Below, in pieces: positions 7,977 to 17,127 of a stretch of 64,000 nucleotides of DNA. The position numbers were made by a program, and so were the translations under genes. Position 1 is the stretch's first letter. Every line of letters starts with the position of its first letter. Below the pieces are notes generated by a model. The model was not told where the DNA came from and ran no database searches. It worked only from the letters and a program-made list of their open reading frames with translations. Origin of the DNA: Soonwooa sp. (GTDB taxonomy: Bacteria > Bacteroidota > Bacteroidia > Flavobacteriales > Weeksellaceae); the NCBI RefSeq assembly GCF_030151385.1, contig NZ_JASLDS010000045.1, positions 1 to 64,000 on the forward strand, given 5' to 3'.

Positions 7977-8897
7977 ATGAAAAATTATTTAATACTTCTA
8001 TCGATATTTTGTTTAGCATTATTTAATAGTCAAAATCGTTACGAAGCTTTTGCGAAAAATTGGCAATATGGTATTGTCGACACCAAAGACCTGAGTGAGT
8101 ATCTAGCACCAACTTATACCAAAATAGATTTCCACTTCAAAGATTATTTAGCTTTGCAAACAGGCGCAAAAACTGATTTCTATTCTAAAACTACAGCCGA
8201 AAAATTTAGTTTAACAGACCAAGAACAAGACGCAATAAAACTTAACAACCGAAATTATTTTCATTATCAAGATGCGACATCCTCTTATCTAATTCCTGAA
8301 AAAGTCTCGGAGCGAATAAAGCTTAGCAAAAAATATAATAGTTTTAGAAGATTCAATACTTTTGTTATTGCTTCGTTTGACAAAGGATTTGACATCTACG
8401 ACAGCAACCTAAAACTCATCAAAAATATTCCCGCTCCTTACAATTATTTCAACTATTTCAAAGTTAAAGGAAATCAAGATTTAGAGCCTTTAATGCTTTT
8501 CTATGGCGACAAAACAATTGAAATCTATGACAACCAAATGAAACTTTTGGGCAATTACAAGTCCACAGAAAAATCTGAGGAAACGGTCTTGTCGATAATT
8601 AAAAAAGATTTTGAAGTGACACTTGTTCCGCCACCAACTGTGATAAGTCCTGTAGCAGCTGAAAATTGGATTTCCAAAATTGATGGTGATAAAACTACAA
8701 TCCAAAATACAATGTCGCCAAATAAACAATTTAGTTTGAAAGGACGCTATCAAGCAAGATTTGCAATTTCTGAGGATTGGATTAGCCTCGAGGAAGTCAA
8801 CTATCTGCAAAGCTTCCAGTTTGAAGTCGATTTTAAAAACAAAAAATTTATTCTACCTCAAAAATACATCGACGAACTAGATTTAAAATTTGATTAA
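7977..8897 (+). CDS. Secreted protein with degenerate WG-like repeat, paralogue 1
   Basis: A 306-residue protein with a Sec signal peptide (cleavage likely after FNSQ, about residue 19). The first mature segment, WQYGIVDTKDLSEYLAPTY, reads like a decayed WG repeat (W-G-x-I-D ... P-x-Y). The rest matches the next gene along its length, with shared landmarks FYSK, YFHYQD/YIHYKD, SYLIPE, ERIKLPKKY-type, YKSxEKS, FIKKDF and the ending PQKYID. Function unknown. It is the first of a same-strand trio with 8960-9883 and the WG-repeat gene 9925-10260. Confidence 0.8.
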   Translation: MKNYLILLSIFCLALFNSQNRYEAFAKNWQYGIVDTKDLSEYLAPTYTKIDFHFKDYLALQTGAKTDFYSKTTAEKFSLTDQEQDAIKLNNRNYFHYQDATSSYLIPEKVSERIKLSKKYNSFRRFNTFVIASFDKGFDIYDSNLKLIKNIPAPYNYFNYFKVKGNQDLEPLMLFYGDKTIEIYDNQMKLLGNYKSTEKSEETVLSIIKKDFEVTLVPPPTVISPVAAENWISKIDGDKTTIQNTMSPNKQFSLKGRYQARFAISEDWISLEEVNYLQSFQFEVDFKNKKFILPQKYIDELDLKFD

Positions 8898-8959
8898 AAT
8901 AAGTTTTTGAAAAATTTTAGAACAAAACAATTATCTTTCATAACGATAAAAACACAAAA

Positions 8960-9883
8960 ATGAAACAACTAATACAACTGACATTCTTATTTGTTTTCAG
9001 CATTTTATTTTCGCAAAATCGCTATGCCGCTTTTGCTCACAACAGAACTTACGGCATTGTAGACACCACCAATCAGACAGAATTTTTGGCGCCAACCTAT
9101 CAAGATGTTAATTTCTTTTTTACTGATTTTTTAGCGATGAACAAAGAGAGAGCAACCGATTTTTACTCCAAGCAAACAGGAGAAAAGTTTCCAATGATAG
9201 CAACATTTACTGGAGGCATCAAAATTGGCGACAAAACTTACATTCATTATAAAGACCAGAATTTCAGTTATTTAATTCCAGAACATTTTGCAGAACGAAT
9301 TAAGCTTCCGAAGAAATATGAAAATTTAAGTGAAAATAAAGATTTCATCATTGGTGAATTAGGAAATAGCTATGATATACTTGACTTAAAATCTCTAAAA
9401 ATCACTAAAACGATAAACGCTTCGGCATATTGGTCAGGTATTTTTGACAATCAAAAAACCGCCAAGACGGAAGGTCTATTGATATTCTATGGCAAAGGAA
9501 CAATCGATGTCTACACCGACAATCTAAAGCTTTTAAAAACTTATAAATCATCCGAAAAATCACGAGAAAAAGTACTTGATTTTATTAAAAAAGACTTCGT
9601 TGAACGACAGACTAAATACATGAACGAAACCGTAACGGCGGGCATACCAACTTGGGATTATAAAAGCTCGGACAGCATAACCAAAGTGTGGCAATACCGA
9701 CAACCAAAAAAATCTTTCACTGTTGCAGGAAAATGTCACGCATCCTATGTAGGTGGAGAAAACTGGGTCGAAATACAAGTTTTGGACAAGTTTCAAAGCT
9801 TCCAATTCGAGGTCGATTTCGACCACAAAAAGTTTTTAATTCCTCAAAAATATATTGACTTCATGGACTTGAAGTTTGATTAA
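8960..9883 (+). CDS. Secreted protein with degenerate WG-like repeat, paralogue 2
   Basis: A 307-residue tandem paralogue of the preceding gene, with signal peptide MKQLIQLTFLFVFSILFSQ and mature start NRYAAFAHNRTYGIVDTTN. The same landmarks occur in the same order, and both end in PQKYID followed by MDLKFD or LDLKFD. Clear divergence between the copies indicates an old duplication. A TATCTTTC sequence 20 bases upstream resembles a -7 box, so it may also be transcribed independently. Function unknown, location periplasmic or outer surface. Confidence 0.8.
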   Translation: MKQLIQLTFLFVFSILFSQNRYAAFAHNRTYGIVDTTNQTEFLAPTYQDVNFFFTDFLAMNKERATDFYSKQTGEKFPMIATFTGGIKIGDKTYIHYKDQNFSYLIPEHFAERIKLPKKYENLSENKDFIIGELGNSYDILDLKSLKITKTINASAYWSGIFDNQKTAKTEGLLIFYGKGTIDVYTDNLKLLKTYKSSEKSREKVLDFIKKDFVERQTKYMNETVTAGIPTWDYKSSDSITKVWQYRQPKKSFTVAGKCHASYVGGENWVEIQVLDKFQSFQFEVDFDHKKFLIPQKYIDFMDLKFD

Positions 9884-9924
9884 TTTCATTTAATTTGCAA
9901 AACACTCAACAAAAAAATAGTTTT

Positions 9925-10260
9925 ATGAAATTTATAACGACAATAACAATATTAGCAGCAAGCACTTTTTTCTCACTTGTTAATGCGCAATACAAAAAAG
10001 TATATAGCTATGACAAGGAGCAGGCGGGCTGGGCTAAAGTAAAAACAATTGGTGGCACTTTTGGTTTTATTGATAAAAACAAAAAGGTTGTAGTGCAACC
10101 AGTTTATGCTAAAATTGGTAAGTTTAATGAATATAAGCAAGGTTGGGCTTTGGTTAAAAACATATCTGATGGTTATGGTTTTATCGATAATACAGGAAAA
10201 GAAGTGGTTCCCGCAACTTATACTTTAGAAGAATTGAAAACAAAATACAACAAGAAGTAA
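9925..10260 (+). CDS. Small secreted WG-repeat protein
   Basis: A 111-residue protein. An upstream in-frame TTG would add ten residues, but the ATG at 9925 gives a clean signal peptide (MKFITTITILAASTFFSLVNA) and is chosen. Two canonical WG repeats follow: AGWAKVKTIGGTFGFIDKNK and QGWALVKNISDGYGFIDNTG, each ending in V-V-P/Q-x-x-Y. WG repeats are beta-rich modules common in Bacteroidota with no settled function. It ends at a bidirectional terminator. Its neighbours upstream look like degenerate relatives. Confidence 0.88.
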   Translation: MKFITTITILAASTFFSLVNAQYKKVYSYDKEQAGWAKVKTIGGTFGFIDKNKKVVVQPVYAKIGKFNEYKQGWALVKNISDGYGFIDNTGKEVVPATYTLEELKTKYNKK

Positions 10261-10274
10261 TTGTTGCATCTAAA

Positions 10275-10301
10275 AAAATCCCTCTTTCTGAGGGATTTTT
10301 T
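10275..10301. terminator. Bidirectional terminator
   Basis: AAAAATCCCTC / GAGGGATTTTT with loop TTTCT lies between the convergent WG-repeat and VIT/VWA genes. T-tails are present on both strands. Confidence 0.88.
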
Positions 10302-10303
10302 AT

Positions 10304-13285
10304 TTAATACTCAAACTCTGCGACAAGTATTCCGTTGTTGTTGCCACCTTCGCCTTTCTTATCACTTTGGAAAACTACTATTTTTCGTTCTTGTTTTCCA
10401 GAAGCATAGTTTAGAAATATTTCTGCCATCAATGTCGTTGGTCCAGAAATAGAAGCTTGCTGCTCACCGTAGAAGTCAGTTTCGATTTTATATTTGCCTT
10501 TAATTGCCTTTTTAAGAATAAATTGTTCAGGACCAAATCCTCCCATAAAATCGTCACTTAACCTGCCTCCAACGGCTGTATTTTTATTAGAATACATGCA
10601 CTTTTCACCACTAGGATCCGTTACCCAAAGGTCGATATCGGTATTATCTTTGTTCCAGTTAAGAACCACACGAATATTGACTGGAAGTTCTGCAATCAAT
10701 TTTGGATTGATATCTTTAGGATTGGCTTTACGATGGTTGATTAACTCATTCAGTTCCATCAAAACAGTTTCCTCGATTTCAAAATCTCTGTCCGCTATCT
10801 CCTCAGTATAATCATTAGTAAAAACCTTATACAATTGCGCCAAAGCTTCTTGATATTGCCCATCATCTTCCAACGCTAAAGCGTAATCTCTATAACTTTG
10901 AGGATCCATAGGTCGCCACTCCAAAATCTTTTTGGCTATAAAAACAGATTTATCATTAATACCTTGTTTTTTCAATTGGTAAAGAACAAGTTTGTACAAT
11001 TCTTCATTTTCTAAATCCAAGTCTGTGATAGAACTCAAAACCCTTAGACCAAGTTCTTTTTCCTTAAGATTAAATAATAGATTAGCAACATCAAAATAAT
11101 AACTTGGAGTCTCCGCAAAGGATTTTCGTAGCTTAAGATACTCTTGATAAATTAATTTGGCAGAATTCAAATTCTGAAAATACTTCATATATTCTGCAGT
11201 AGATTTGACATCAATTGTTTTAATGTTTGCTTTAATTTCGTCGGCAGAATTTGTAATTGTAAGTCCTGCCACATGTCCTTCTAAAGCTTGTACTGTCGAA
11301 ACATTAGCAGAATTAACCACTTCATAACTTGCAACAGAATAACTTGCAGTTTTTCTAGAAATACCAGAAGCCGTTACTACAACCGATTCAATATCTTTTG
11401 TCTGTACAGAGTCTATTTTTGGCCGCGATTCATTTGCAACAGGGACAGCAACATCAGGGACAACGACAATACTTGGAACATCCGCTGGCACTTCTTTAGC
11501 ATTGACTTTCGGATATTTTTTTACTCGGCTAAAATCTGTATTCCACCATTCCTTTAAACTTTGTAAAGTTTCTTCCGCACGCTTCATAATATCAACACGT
11601 CTTTCAGTCATTTCGTTTCGCTTGTTTTTAATAATCTCATCATAATTTTTGCGAAGCTCTGCTGGTGGAACAATGCTGTATTTCACATAGTCATCAAGGC
11701 TTTCCAAAACAATCAAACTTGTATTGCTGGTCACAATTCCGAACTGCTTTCCAAGATTTCTAATTTCATCGGCATTTTCTTTTGGCTGAAGTTCGAGATC
11801 TTCAATTTTATTTTGCGCCCAAACCTGTGCTATATTCCAATTGCTGGTTGCATTTTTTTCAAAATCTAAATCGACTACTTTCTCTTCCGAAACTTGATTA
11901 TCATAACCAAAAAGAAGCACTACTTTAGTATTTTTCGTGTTTGAAATCCCCACTATATTAATGTTGTTACCAACATTTTTCCCTGAACTAGGATACAATT
12001 CCGAGATTGAAGAATTTGGTTTTATCCCTAAAAATTTCAAATTGGTTTTTAGCACTTTATTTAATTCTACATTAACATCGTTGCTTGCCAAGTTGATAAA
12101 TTCGCCGCCCGTTTTTCGACTAATAAATTGAAGTTGCGAGAAATTGGAAGTCACATTAGAAGTCACGCAAAATGTAGGTTTCGTCAAATTCATTTTTAAA
12201 TCACCAAAACCAGAAATACCATCTGTAAAGAACAAATACTCATCTACTTCAATATTTTTGAGTTGGCTAAAATCAGTTCCACCATCATATTGAATTGTTG
12301 ATAGATATTGTTTTAATTCAGAAAAATTGCCATTCGAAATCTGGAAGTCTTTTGCATTTTCCCATTTGTTATTTAGTAGAACCAACTTCAGCTTAACATT
12401 TCGGTTGGTATTAAAATAAGCTTCCAAAAATTTCAGTTCTTTCTCCAAGTTTCTTTTGGACATACTCAGAGAATTATCCCAGATTAATCCAAGCGTTTTT
12501 GGAAGCGTTCGCGCTTTAGTAATCGGTTGCATCGGGACATTCAGTAAGAAATAATAACTCCCAGAAGCAGCTTGGCTAATTAGTTTTCCTTTTAGGTCTT
12601 GATCCAAATAAACCTTTAAATTGTCTTTGGTCTTAAAATTAGTTTTAGAAATCTCCGCCGTCCACGCGTTTCCTTGTTTAACAAAATTAAAATCGCCATC
12701 AGGACGTTGTTCCAAAGTCGGTATTTGAACTTCATCAAAAACTTGAACTTTTAAATCAAACTTAGGAATTACAACATCTTTTGAGAAAACATAGTTGTAA
12801 AATAATTGTCCATTTTCAGACTTTAGATTCTCATTGAATTGTACTTGCACCATCCTCGTTCCGTTTGCTGGAATAGGATAAATACGTGTTCTAAAGCTAT
12901 TTTCAACTTTTTCAATAATTCCGGGATCCACTTTGCGCCGTTCTACACTTTCAAAAACCTCTTTTGCTTTAGCTTTTTCAACAGGCACAGCATCACGCAA
13001 CTTTCCGTTGACATCCAAAGCAAATCCGCTAATACTAATCCCTTCGGGCAAGGGAAACGTAAGACGACCTTCCAACACCCGATTAGAATTATTTTTGAAA
13101 GTCATAGTCACAATTGTGTTCGCGAGATTACCGACAATTTTAGTTTGAACATCCAATTTGTCTAGGCTCACAAGCTTATCAGAAGTACTTTTTCCGCGCT
13201 CATTTAAGATTTCCATTTTAGCAATCTGAGCAAATGAAAAAAAACTGCATAAAAAAGCCAGAAACAAAAAAATATTTTTTCTCAT
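10304..13285 (-). CDS. Large VIT/VWA-domain secreted protein with SusC-plug-like segment
   Basis: A 993-residue exported protein (signal peptide MRKNIFLFLAFLCSFFSFAQ). Residues 20-150 form a VIT domain (TKIVGNLANTIVTMTFKN, GRLTFPLPEG). Residues about 265-400 are VWA-like (LGLIWDNSLSMSKRN, LFFTDGISGFGD), with DNSLSMS in the place of the MIDAS DxSxS motif. Residues about 628-682 resemble the start of a SusC plug (VVVTASGISRK ... VQALEGHVAGLTITNS). TPR-like helices lie at about 700-830. The C-terminal domain (WNKDNTDIDLWVTDPSGEKC) is DUF2135-like. Probably periplasmic or surface-bound; function unknown. Single-gene transcript with terminators on both sides. Confidence 0.85.
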   Translation of the reverse strand: MRKNIFLFLAFLCSFFSFAQIAKMEILNERGKSTSDKLVSLDKLDVQTKIVGNLANTIVTMTFKNNSNRVLEGRLTFPLPEGISISGFALDVNGKLRDAVPVEKAKAKEVFESVERRKVDPGIIEKVENSFRTRIYPIPANGTRMVQVQFNENLKSENGQLFYNYVFSKDVVIPKFDLKVQVFDEVQIPTLEQRPDGDFNFVKQGNAWTAEISKTNFKTKDNLKVYLDQDLKGKLISQAASGSYYFLLNVPMQPITKARTLPKTLGLIWDNSLSMSKRNLEKELKFLEAYFNTNRNVKLKLVLLNNKWENAKDFQISNGNFSELKQYLSTIQYDGGTDFSQLKNIEVDEYLFFTDGISGFGDLKMNLTKPTFCVTSNVTSNFSQLQFISRKTGGEFINLASNDVNVELNKVLKTNLKFLGIKPNSSISELYPSSGKNVGNNINIVGISNTKNTKVVLLFGYDNQVSEEKVVDLDFEKNATSNWNIAQVWAQNKIEDLELQPKENADEIRNLGKQFGIVTSNTSLIVLESLDDYVKYSIVPPAELRKNYDEIIKNKRNEMTERRVDIMKRAEETLQSLKEWWNTDFSRVKKYPKVNAKEVPADVPSIVVVPDVAVPVANESRPKIDSVQTKDIESVVVTASGISRKTASYSVASYEVVNSANVSTVQALEGHVAGLTITNSADEIKANIKTIDVKSTAEYMKYFQNLNSAKLIYQEYLKLRKSFAETPSYYFDVANLLFNLKEKELGLRVLSSITDLDLENEELYKLVLYQLKKQGINDKSVFIAKKILEWRPMDPQSYRDYALALEDDGQYQEALAQLYKVFTNDYTEEIADRDFEIEETVLMELNELINHRKANPKDINPKLIAELPVNIRVVLNWNKDNTDIDLWVTDPSGEKCMYSNKNTAVGGRLSDDFMGGFGPEQFILKKAIKGKYKIETDFYGEQQASISGPTTLMAEIFLNYASGKQERKIVVFQSDKKGEGGNNNGILVAEFEY

Positions 13286-13315
13286 ACAATCCGTTTTAGT
13301 GTTTCATAAAAATAA

Positions 13316-13346
13316 GAAAGTCCGAGCAAAAAACTCAGACTTTCAT
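13316..13346 (-). terminator. Terminator after the BamE-like gene
   Basis: Near-perfect stem GAAAGTCCGAG / CTCAGACTTTC with an A-rich loop, T-rich on the minus strand. A diverged copy sits at 13670-13700. Confidence 0.65.
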
Positions 13347-13372
13347 TTAATATTTAAAATAATTTGATCTTT

Positions 13373-13654
13373 CTAATCGCTCCATGTCATTGTTACAAGC
13401 TCGTCTTTAGAATTGTAGAAAACCATATACCTTGATATTCGAAAAACTGGAACATAAACGAGGCGCACTTCACCAGGCGCAGAGTCATAGGTCATATCGG
13501 GTTTTCCCAAAATACGTGTAACTTCCGACAAATGCATACCTTTTCTAATTTGACTAAAATTGTAATTTATCAATTTAAAATCAATATACAAATATGCAAA
13601 AGCACAAAAGATAATCACTAGAAAAGTTAGGATAAAAAGCGCTGCGTTTTTCAT
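13373..13654 (-). CDS. BamE/SmpA-like small membrane-anchored protein
   Basis: A 93-residue protein with one N-terminal hydrophobic segment (residues 4-26) and no lipobox cysteine. The motif FSQIRKGMHLSEVTRILGKPD is the classic start of a BamE/SmpA-OmlA fold ('I-x-x-G-M-s-x-x-e-V-x-x-l-L-G-x-P'), ending with a short strand-rich tail. True BamE is a lipoprotein of the beta-barrel assembly machine, while this one seems anchored by a helix. It lies between the M16 protease and VIT/VWA genes with terminators on both sides, so it is probably monocistronic. No partner can be inferred. Confidence 0.65.
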   Translation of the reverse strand: MKNAALFILTFLVIIFCAFAYLYIDFKLINYNFSQIRKGMHLSEVTRILGKPDMTYDSAPGEVRLVYVPVFRISRYMVFYNSKDELVTMTWSD

Positions 13655-13669
13655 ATTTAAAAAAGAAAC

Positions 13670-13700
13670 AAAAGTCCAAGTATAAAACTCAGACTTTCAT
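13670..13700 (-). terminator. Weak terminator after the M16 protease
   Basis: AAAGTCCAAG ... CTCAGACTTT forms an imperfect stem. Sequence and downstream flank (TTTCATTTAATATT) match the hairpin at 13316-13346, suggesting duplication of the gene tail. Confidence 0.5.
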
Positions 13701-13717
13701 TTAATATTGTTATGAAT

Positions 13718-16459
13718 TTATTTTTTGTTAAAATCACCTGCAAAAATCGAAGTCAACTTATCTTCAGAAATATATTTTCTCAGAACGGCGTTGACTTGAT
13801 CTAATTTAAGCGCCGAAACTTGCGCCTCAAGCTTGTCATAATCTTCCAATGGAATACCGTATTGCATTTGCATATTTGCTAAATTCATCAATGTTCCTTC
13901 AGTACCCAAACCAGTTTTTCTAGAGTTAAGCCATGACGTCAAATTGGATTTCATCTCCTCTTGTGTAAAACCACCTTTAATAGCGTTTGCAATTTCCTCT
14001 TTCAAAGCCTTATTAACAGCGTCTTTTTTGGTAGGGTTGTAGAACGCATACCAAGACCATGATGCCACATTATTATTTGGCGGAATATTCATATACGATC
14101 CTGCACCGTAACTAATACCCTCTTTCTCACGAAGACGCATTGGGATACGCGCAGACAAGAATCCTCCACTTCCTAGGATTTCGTTAACCATGATCATCGC
14201 TGGATAATCTGGGCTATTTCTGTCCATTTCGAAATTGATACGTCCAACCGCTGCGGCGTTTTCTTTATCTGGTGTGTTGAAGTCTTTATCTAACTTTTTA
14301 GTTGAAAACAATTCTGGTTTAACATATTCGTACTTAGATTTAGAATTCCATTTTCCAAAAGTATCTTCTAGTAAACTTCCCACCGTTTTTGCATCCAAAT
14401 CTCCCACAACAGAACCAACACCATTGTTACTTCCTAACATTGTGTTGTAAAAATCTACCAATTGCTGGCGCGTTACTTTTTTATTGTTTTCAATGAGTTC
14501 TTTTGCTGTTGGCGTGTAATAAATACTTTCTTTAGGATAAGGCGACGCAACACGGTCAATCTCGTTGAAAGCAATCGATCGCGGATCGTTAAGCGAAGCT
14601 TCCACATAAGTATTGTATTCGTTAACCGTCTTTACCAACTCTGCTTCTGGGAATGTTGATTGGCTCAAAATCTCTTTAACCAAGCCCATTACTTTTGGCA
14701 AATTCTCTTTGTAAGTATTAATGTTCACAGAGAAAGTCTGTCCTCCAAAGCCAAAGTTAAGGTTGGTCTTCCACTCGTCCAACATATCTTGAATTTGCTC
14801 TTTTGTATGCGTTTTCGTTCCTGTTTTTAGAACTTCTGCCATCAACGAAGCAACATCAGATTTCCCAGTTAAATCTTTAGCATTTCCAATTGGGAAACGG
14901 AAATTGGCAACTACTTTTCCTCCTTTAATTTCTTTTTTAATTAAAGCATATTTCATCCCATTGCTCAACTTAGATTCTGTAAGGTTGGCTTTAAGATTTT
15001 TAATCGTTGCTTCAAAAGGCGCCGCTTCTTTTTCGATGGCACGACCTTTATAATCTTTGGTCAAACCTGCAATCTGCGTATCCGAATATTCTAAATTTTT
15101 AACACGAACTTCGTCCTTAGTTGGGATAAATACACCAACCGTTCTGTTATTACTTCTAAAATACTTTTCTGCAACACGTTGAATGTCTTCTTTGGTTAAT
15201 TTTTCAACATTATCGCGATACAACATTTCGAGTTTGTAATTCCCAGCTCCAATGATTTCCGTTAAATTAATAGCATAGTTAATGGTATTATTCTTCGTGT
15301 TTTCCAACTGTTTAAGGATTTTAGCTTTTGCACGTTTAACATCATCATCAGTGAATTTAATTGTCCCAACTTTGTCCAACTCTTTTCTAAACTCATCTTG
15401 TGTTGCTTTAACATCTTTATCATTCGGAATTTCTAGACCGAAGTACATATAACTTGCATCGCGAACCGTTGGCTGCCAAGCATAGACAGAAGCCGCTTTG
15501 TGCGTATCGATCAAAGCTTTGTACAAATAACCAGACGGATCCGAAGTCAAAATTTCACTTAAAGCATCCAATGCGGCATAATCTTTATCAGCAAATGGCG
15601 CCGTATGATAAAGCGCTCCCACAACTTTGCTATCACCAGAACGCTTCAACTCTATAAAACGCTCGCCGTCTTGTGCTGGCTCCACGGTATAAGTCAAGTC
15701 GATAACTCTTGATGGTTTTGGAATGGATGCAAAATATTGAGAAATATAGTCTAAAGCCTTTTTCTCGTCAAACTTACCAGCAACAATTAAAGTGGCATTG
15801 TCTGGCTGGTAGAATTTTTCATAAAACTTTCTAAGCGTTGGTGCTTTTACACGTTCGATATCTTCCTTGCTTCCAATGGTTGAATTTCCGTAATTGTGCC
15901 ATAAATAAGCAGTTGATACAATGCGCTCCTGCAAAACTCGGCTTGGACTATTTTCCCCAATTTCGAATTCATTTCTAACCACTGAAAATTCTTTATCAAG
16001 ATCCGATTGTAGAATTGTCGCATTAATCATTCTGTCGGCTTCCATTTCCAAAGCCCAACGCAGATTCTCGTCACTCGATGGGAAAACTTCGTAATAATTG
16101 GTTCTGTCATACCACGTTGTACCATTGGCATCACCTCCTTTATCTGACAATTGTTTTTTGATATCGCCTAATTTTTTGGTGCTTTTAAAAAGCATGTGCT
16201 CTAGCAAGTGCGCCATACCTTTTTCGCCGTAACCTTCGTGTCGAGAGCCAACATTATAGACAATGTTAACCACCATATTACTTTGAGAACCGTCCGGAAC
16301 AAGTAAAACTTTGAGACCGTTTTTCAGATTGTATTCTTTGATTCCCTCTGTGTTACTGACAAACACAGGTGCTTCAGTCATATTTTTTTGCGCGTAGATT
16401 GCAATTGGTGCAACGCCGAAACTCAGCGAAAACGCCGAGATGAGTAAAAGTCTTTTCAT
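13718..16459 (-). CDS. M16 family zinc metalloprotease, two-repeat form
   Basis: A 913-residue secreted peptidase with signal peptide MKRLLLISAFSLSFGVAPIAIYAQ. The first M16 domain has the inverted zinc motif HxxEH (H84, E87, H88 in MAHLLEHMLF) and the distal glutamate region. The second domain from about residue 490 lacks HxxEH, as expected of the non-catalytic half in pitrilysin-like proteases. It probably degrades peptides in the periplasm. Single-copy transcript, divergent from ruvC across about 100 bp. Confidence 0.93.
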   Translation of the reverse strand: MKRLLLISAFSLSFGVAPIAIYAQKNMTEAPVFVSNTEGIKEYNLKNGLKVLLVPDGSQSNMVVNIVYNVGSRHEGYGEKGMAHLLEHMLFKSTKKLGDIKKQLSDKGGDANGTTWYDRTNYYEVFPSSDENLRWALEMEADRMINATILQSDLDKEFSVVRNEFEIGENSPSRVLQERIVSTAYLWHNYGNSTIGSKEDIERVKAPTLRKFYEKFYQPDNATLIVAGKFDEKKALDYISQYFASIPKPSRVIDLTYTVEPAQDGERFIELKRSGDSKVVGALYHTAPFADKDYAALDALSEILTSDPSGYLYKALIDTHKAASVYAWQPTVRDASYMYFGLEIPNDKDVKATQDEFRKELDKVGTIKFTDDDVKRAKAKILKQLENTKNNTINYAINLTEIIGAGNYKLEMLYRDNVEKLTKEDIQRVAEKYFRSNNRTVGVFIPTKDEVRVKNLEYSDTQIAGLTKDYKGRAIEKEAAPFEATIKNLKANLTESKLSNGMKYALIKKEIKGGKVVANFRFPIGNAKDLTGKSDVASLMAEVLKTGTKTHTKEQIQDMLDEWKTNLNFGFGGQTFSVNINTYKENLPKVMGLVKEILSQSTFPEAELVKTVNEYNTYVEASLNDPRSIAFNEIDRVASPYPKESIYYTPTAKELIENNKKVTRQQLVDFYNTMLGSNNGVGSVVGDLDAKTVGSLLEDTFGKWNSKSKYEYVKPELFSTKKLDKDFNTPDKENAAAVGRINFEMDRNSPDYPAMIMVNEILGSGGFLSARIPMRLREKEGISYGAGSYMNIPPNNNVASWSWYAFYNPTKKDAVNKALKEEIANAIKGGFTQEEMKSNLTSWLNSRKTGLGTEGTLMNLANMQMQYGIPLEDYDKLEAQVSALKLDQVNAVLRKYISEDKLTSIFAGDFNKK

Positions 16460-16547
16460 AGATATTTTATTAATTTTTGGAATCTTTAAATGTACTATTT
16501 TATTTAATTCAAAATTTTTATTATTTAATTTTTAAAAAATCTTGGCG

Positions 16548-16555
16548 TAACTTTG
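16548..16555 (+). promoter_or_regulatory. Candidate -7 box for ruvC
   Basis: TAACTTTG matches TAnnTTTG and ends five bases before the ruvC ATG at 16561, so transcription could start at or next to the start codon. No -33 box is evident. Confidence 0.35.
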
Positions 16556-16560
16556 TGAGG

Positions 16561-17115
16561 ATGCAAACTGAAAAAATCATTTTAGGAATTGACCCTGGTA
16601 CGGCGGTTATGGGATTCGGACTTATCACTATTAAAGGTGGTAAAATGTCCCTACTTGCCATCCACGAATTGATTCTTAAAAAGTATGAAACCCACGAAAT
16701 AAAATTAAAGCACATCTTTGACCGAACTCTTTCGTTGATTGACGAGTATCATCCTGACGAAGTGGCGCTAGAAGCACCTTTCTTTGGAAAAAACGTACAA
16801 AGTATGTTGAAGCTCGGTCGTGCACAAGGTGTCGCAATGGCAGCAAGTCTCCACCGTGATGTTCCAATTGTAGAGTATTCTCCCAAAAAAGTTAAAATGG
16901 CAATTACAGGAAACGGAAATGCCAGTAAAGAACAAGTTGCGGGGATGTTGCAAAAACTTTTGAATCTAAAAGAATTCCCAACCAAATATCTCGATGCGTC
17001 GGATGGTTTGGCAGTTGCGGTTTGTCATCATTTTAACTCTGGAAGTCTTTCTACGGAGAAATCCTATTCTGGATGGGACAGTTTTCTTAAACAAAATCCC
17101 AATCGAATTAAATAA
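16561..17115 (+). CDS. ruvC: Holliday junction resolvase RuvC
   Basis: Cleaves Holliday junctions at the end of homologous recombination, together with RuvAB. The 184-residue form starts at ATG 16561, directly before the conserved IILGIDPGTAVMGFG. An upstream in-frame TTG would add 28 residues unlike the family and is rejected. The acidic catalytic residues are present: D11, E71 (LEAPFFGKN), D145 and D148 (LDASDGLAVA). It begins a plus-strand operon with the helicase gene 12 bp downstream and a small membrane protein. Confidence 0.96.
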   Translation: MQTEKIILGIDPGTAVMGFGLITIKGGKMSLLAIHELILKKYETHEIKLKHIFDRTLSLIDEYHPDEVALEAPFFGKNVQSMLKLGRAQGVAMAASLHRDVPIVEYSPKKVKMAITGNGNASKEQVAGMLQKLLNLKEFPTKYLDASDGLAVAVCHHFNSGSLSTEKSYSGWDSFLKQNPNRIK

Positions 17116-17127
17116 AACTAAAATCTT

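Noticed and set aside
10494..11557. Several + strand frames inside the VIT/VWA gene
   Set aside because: Opposite-strand shadows; the minus-strand protein has coherent domains throughout.
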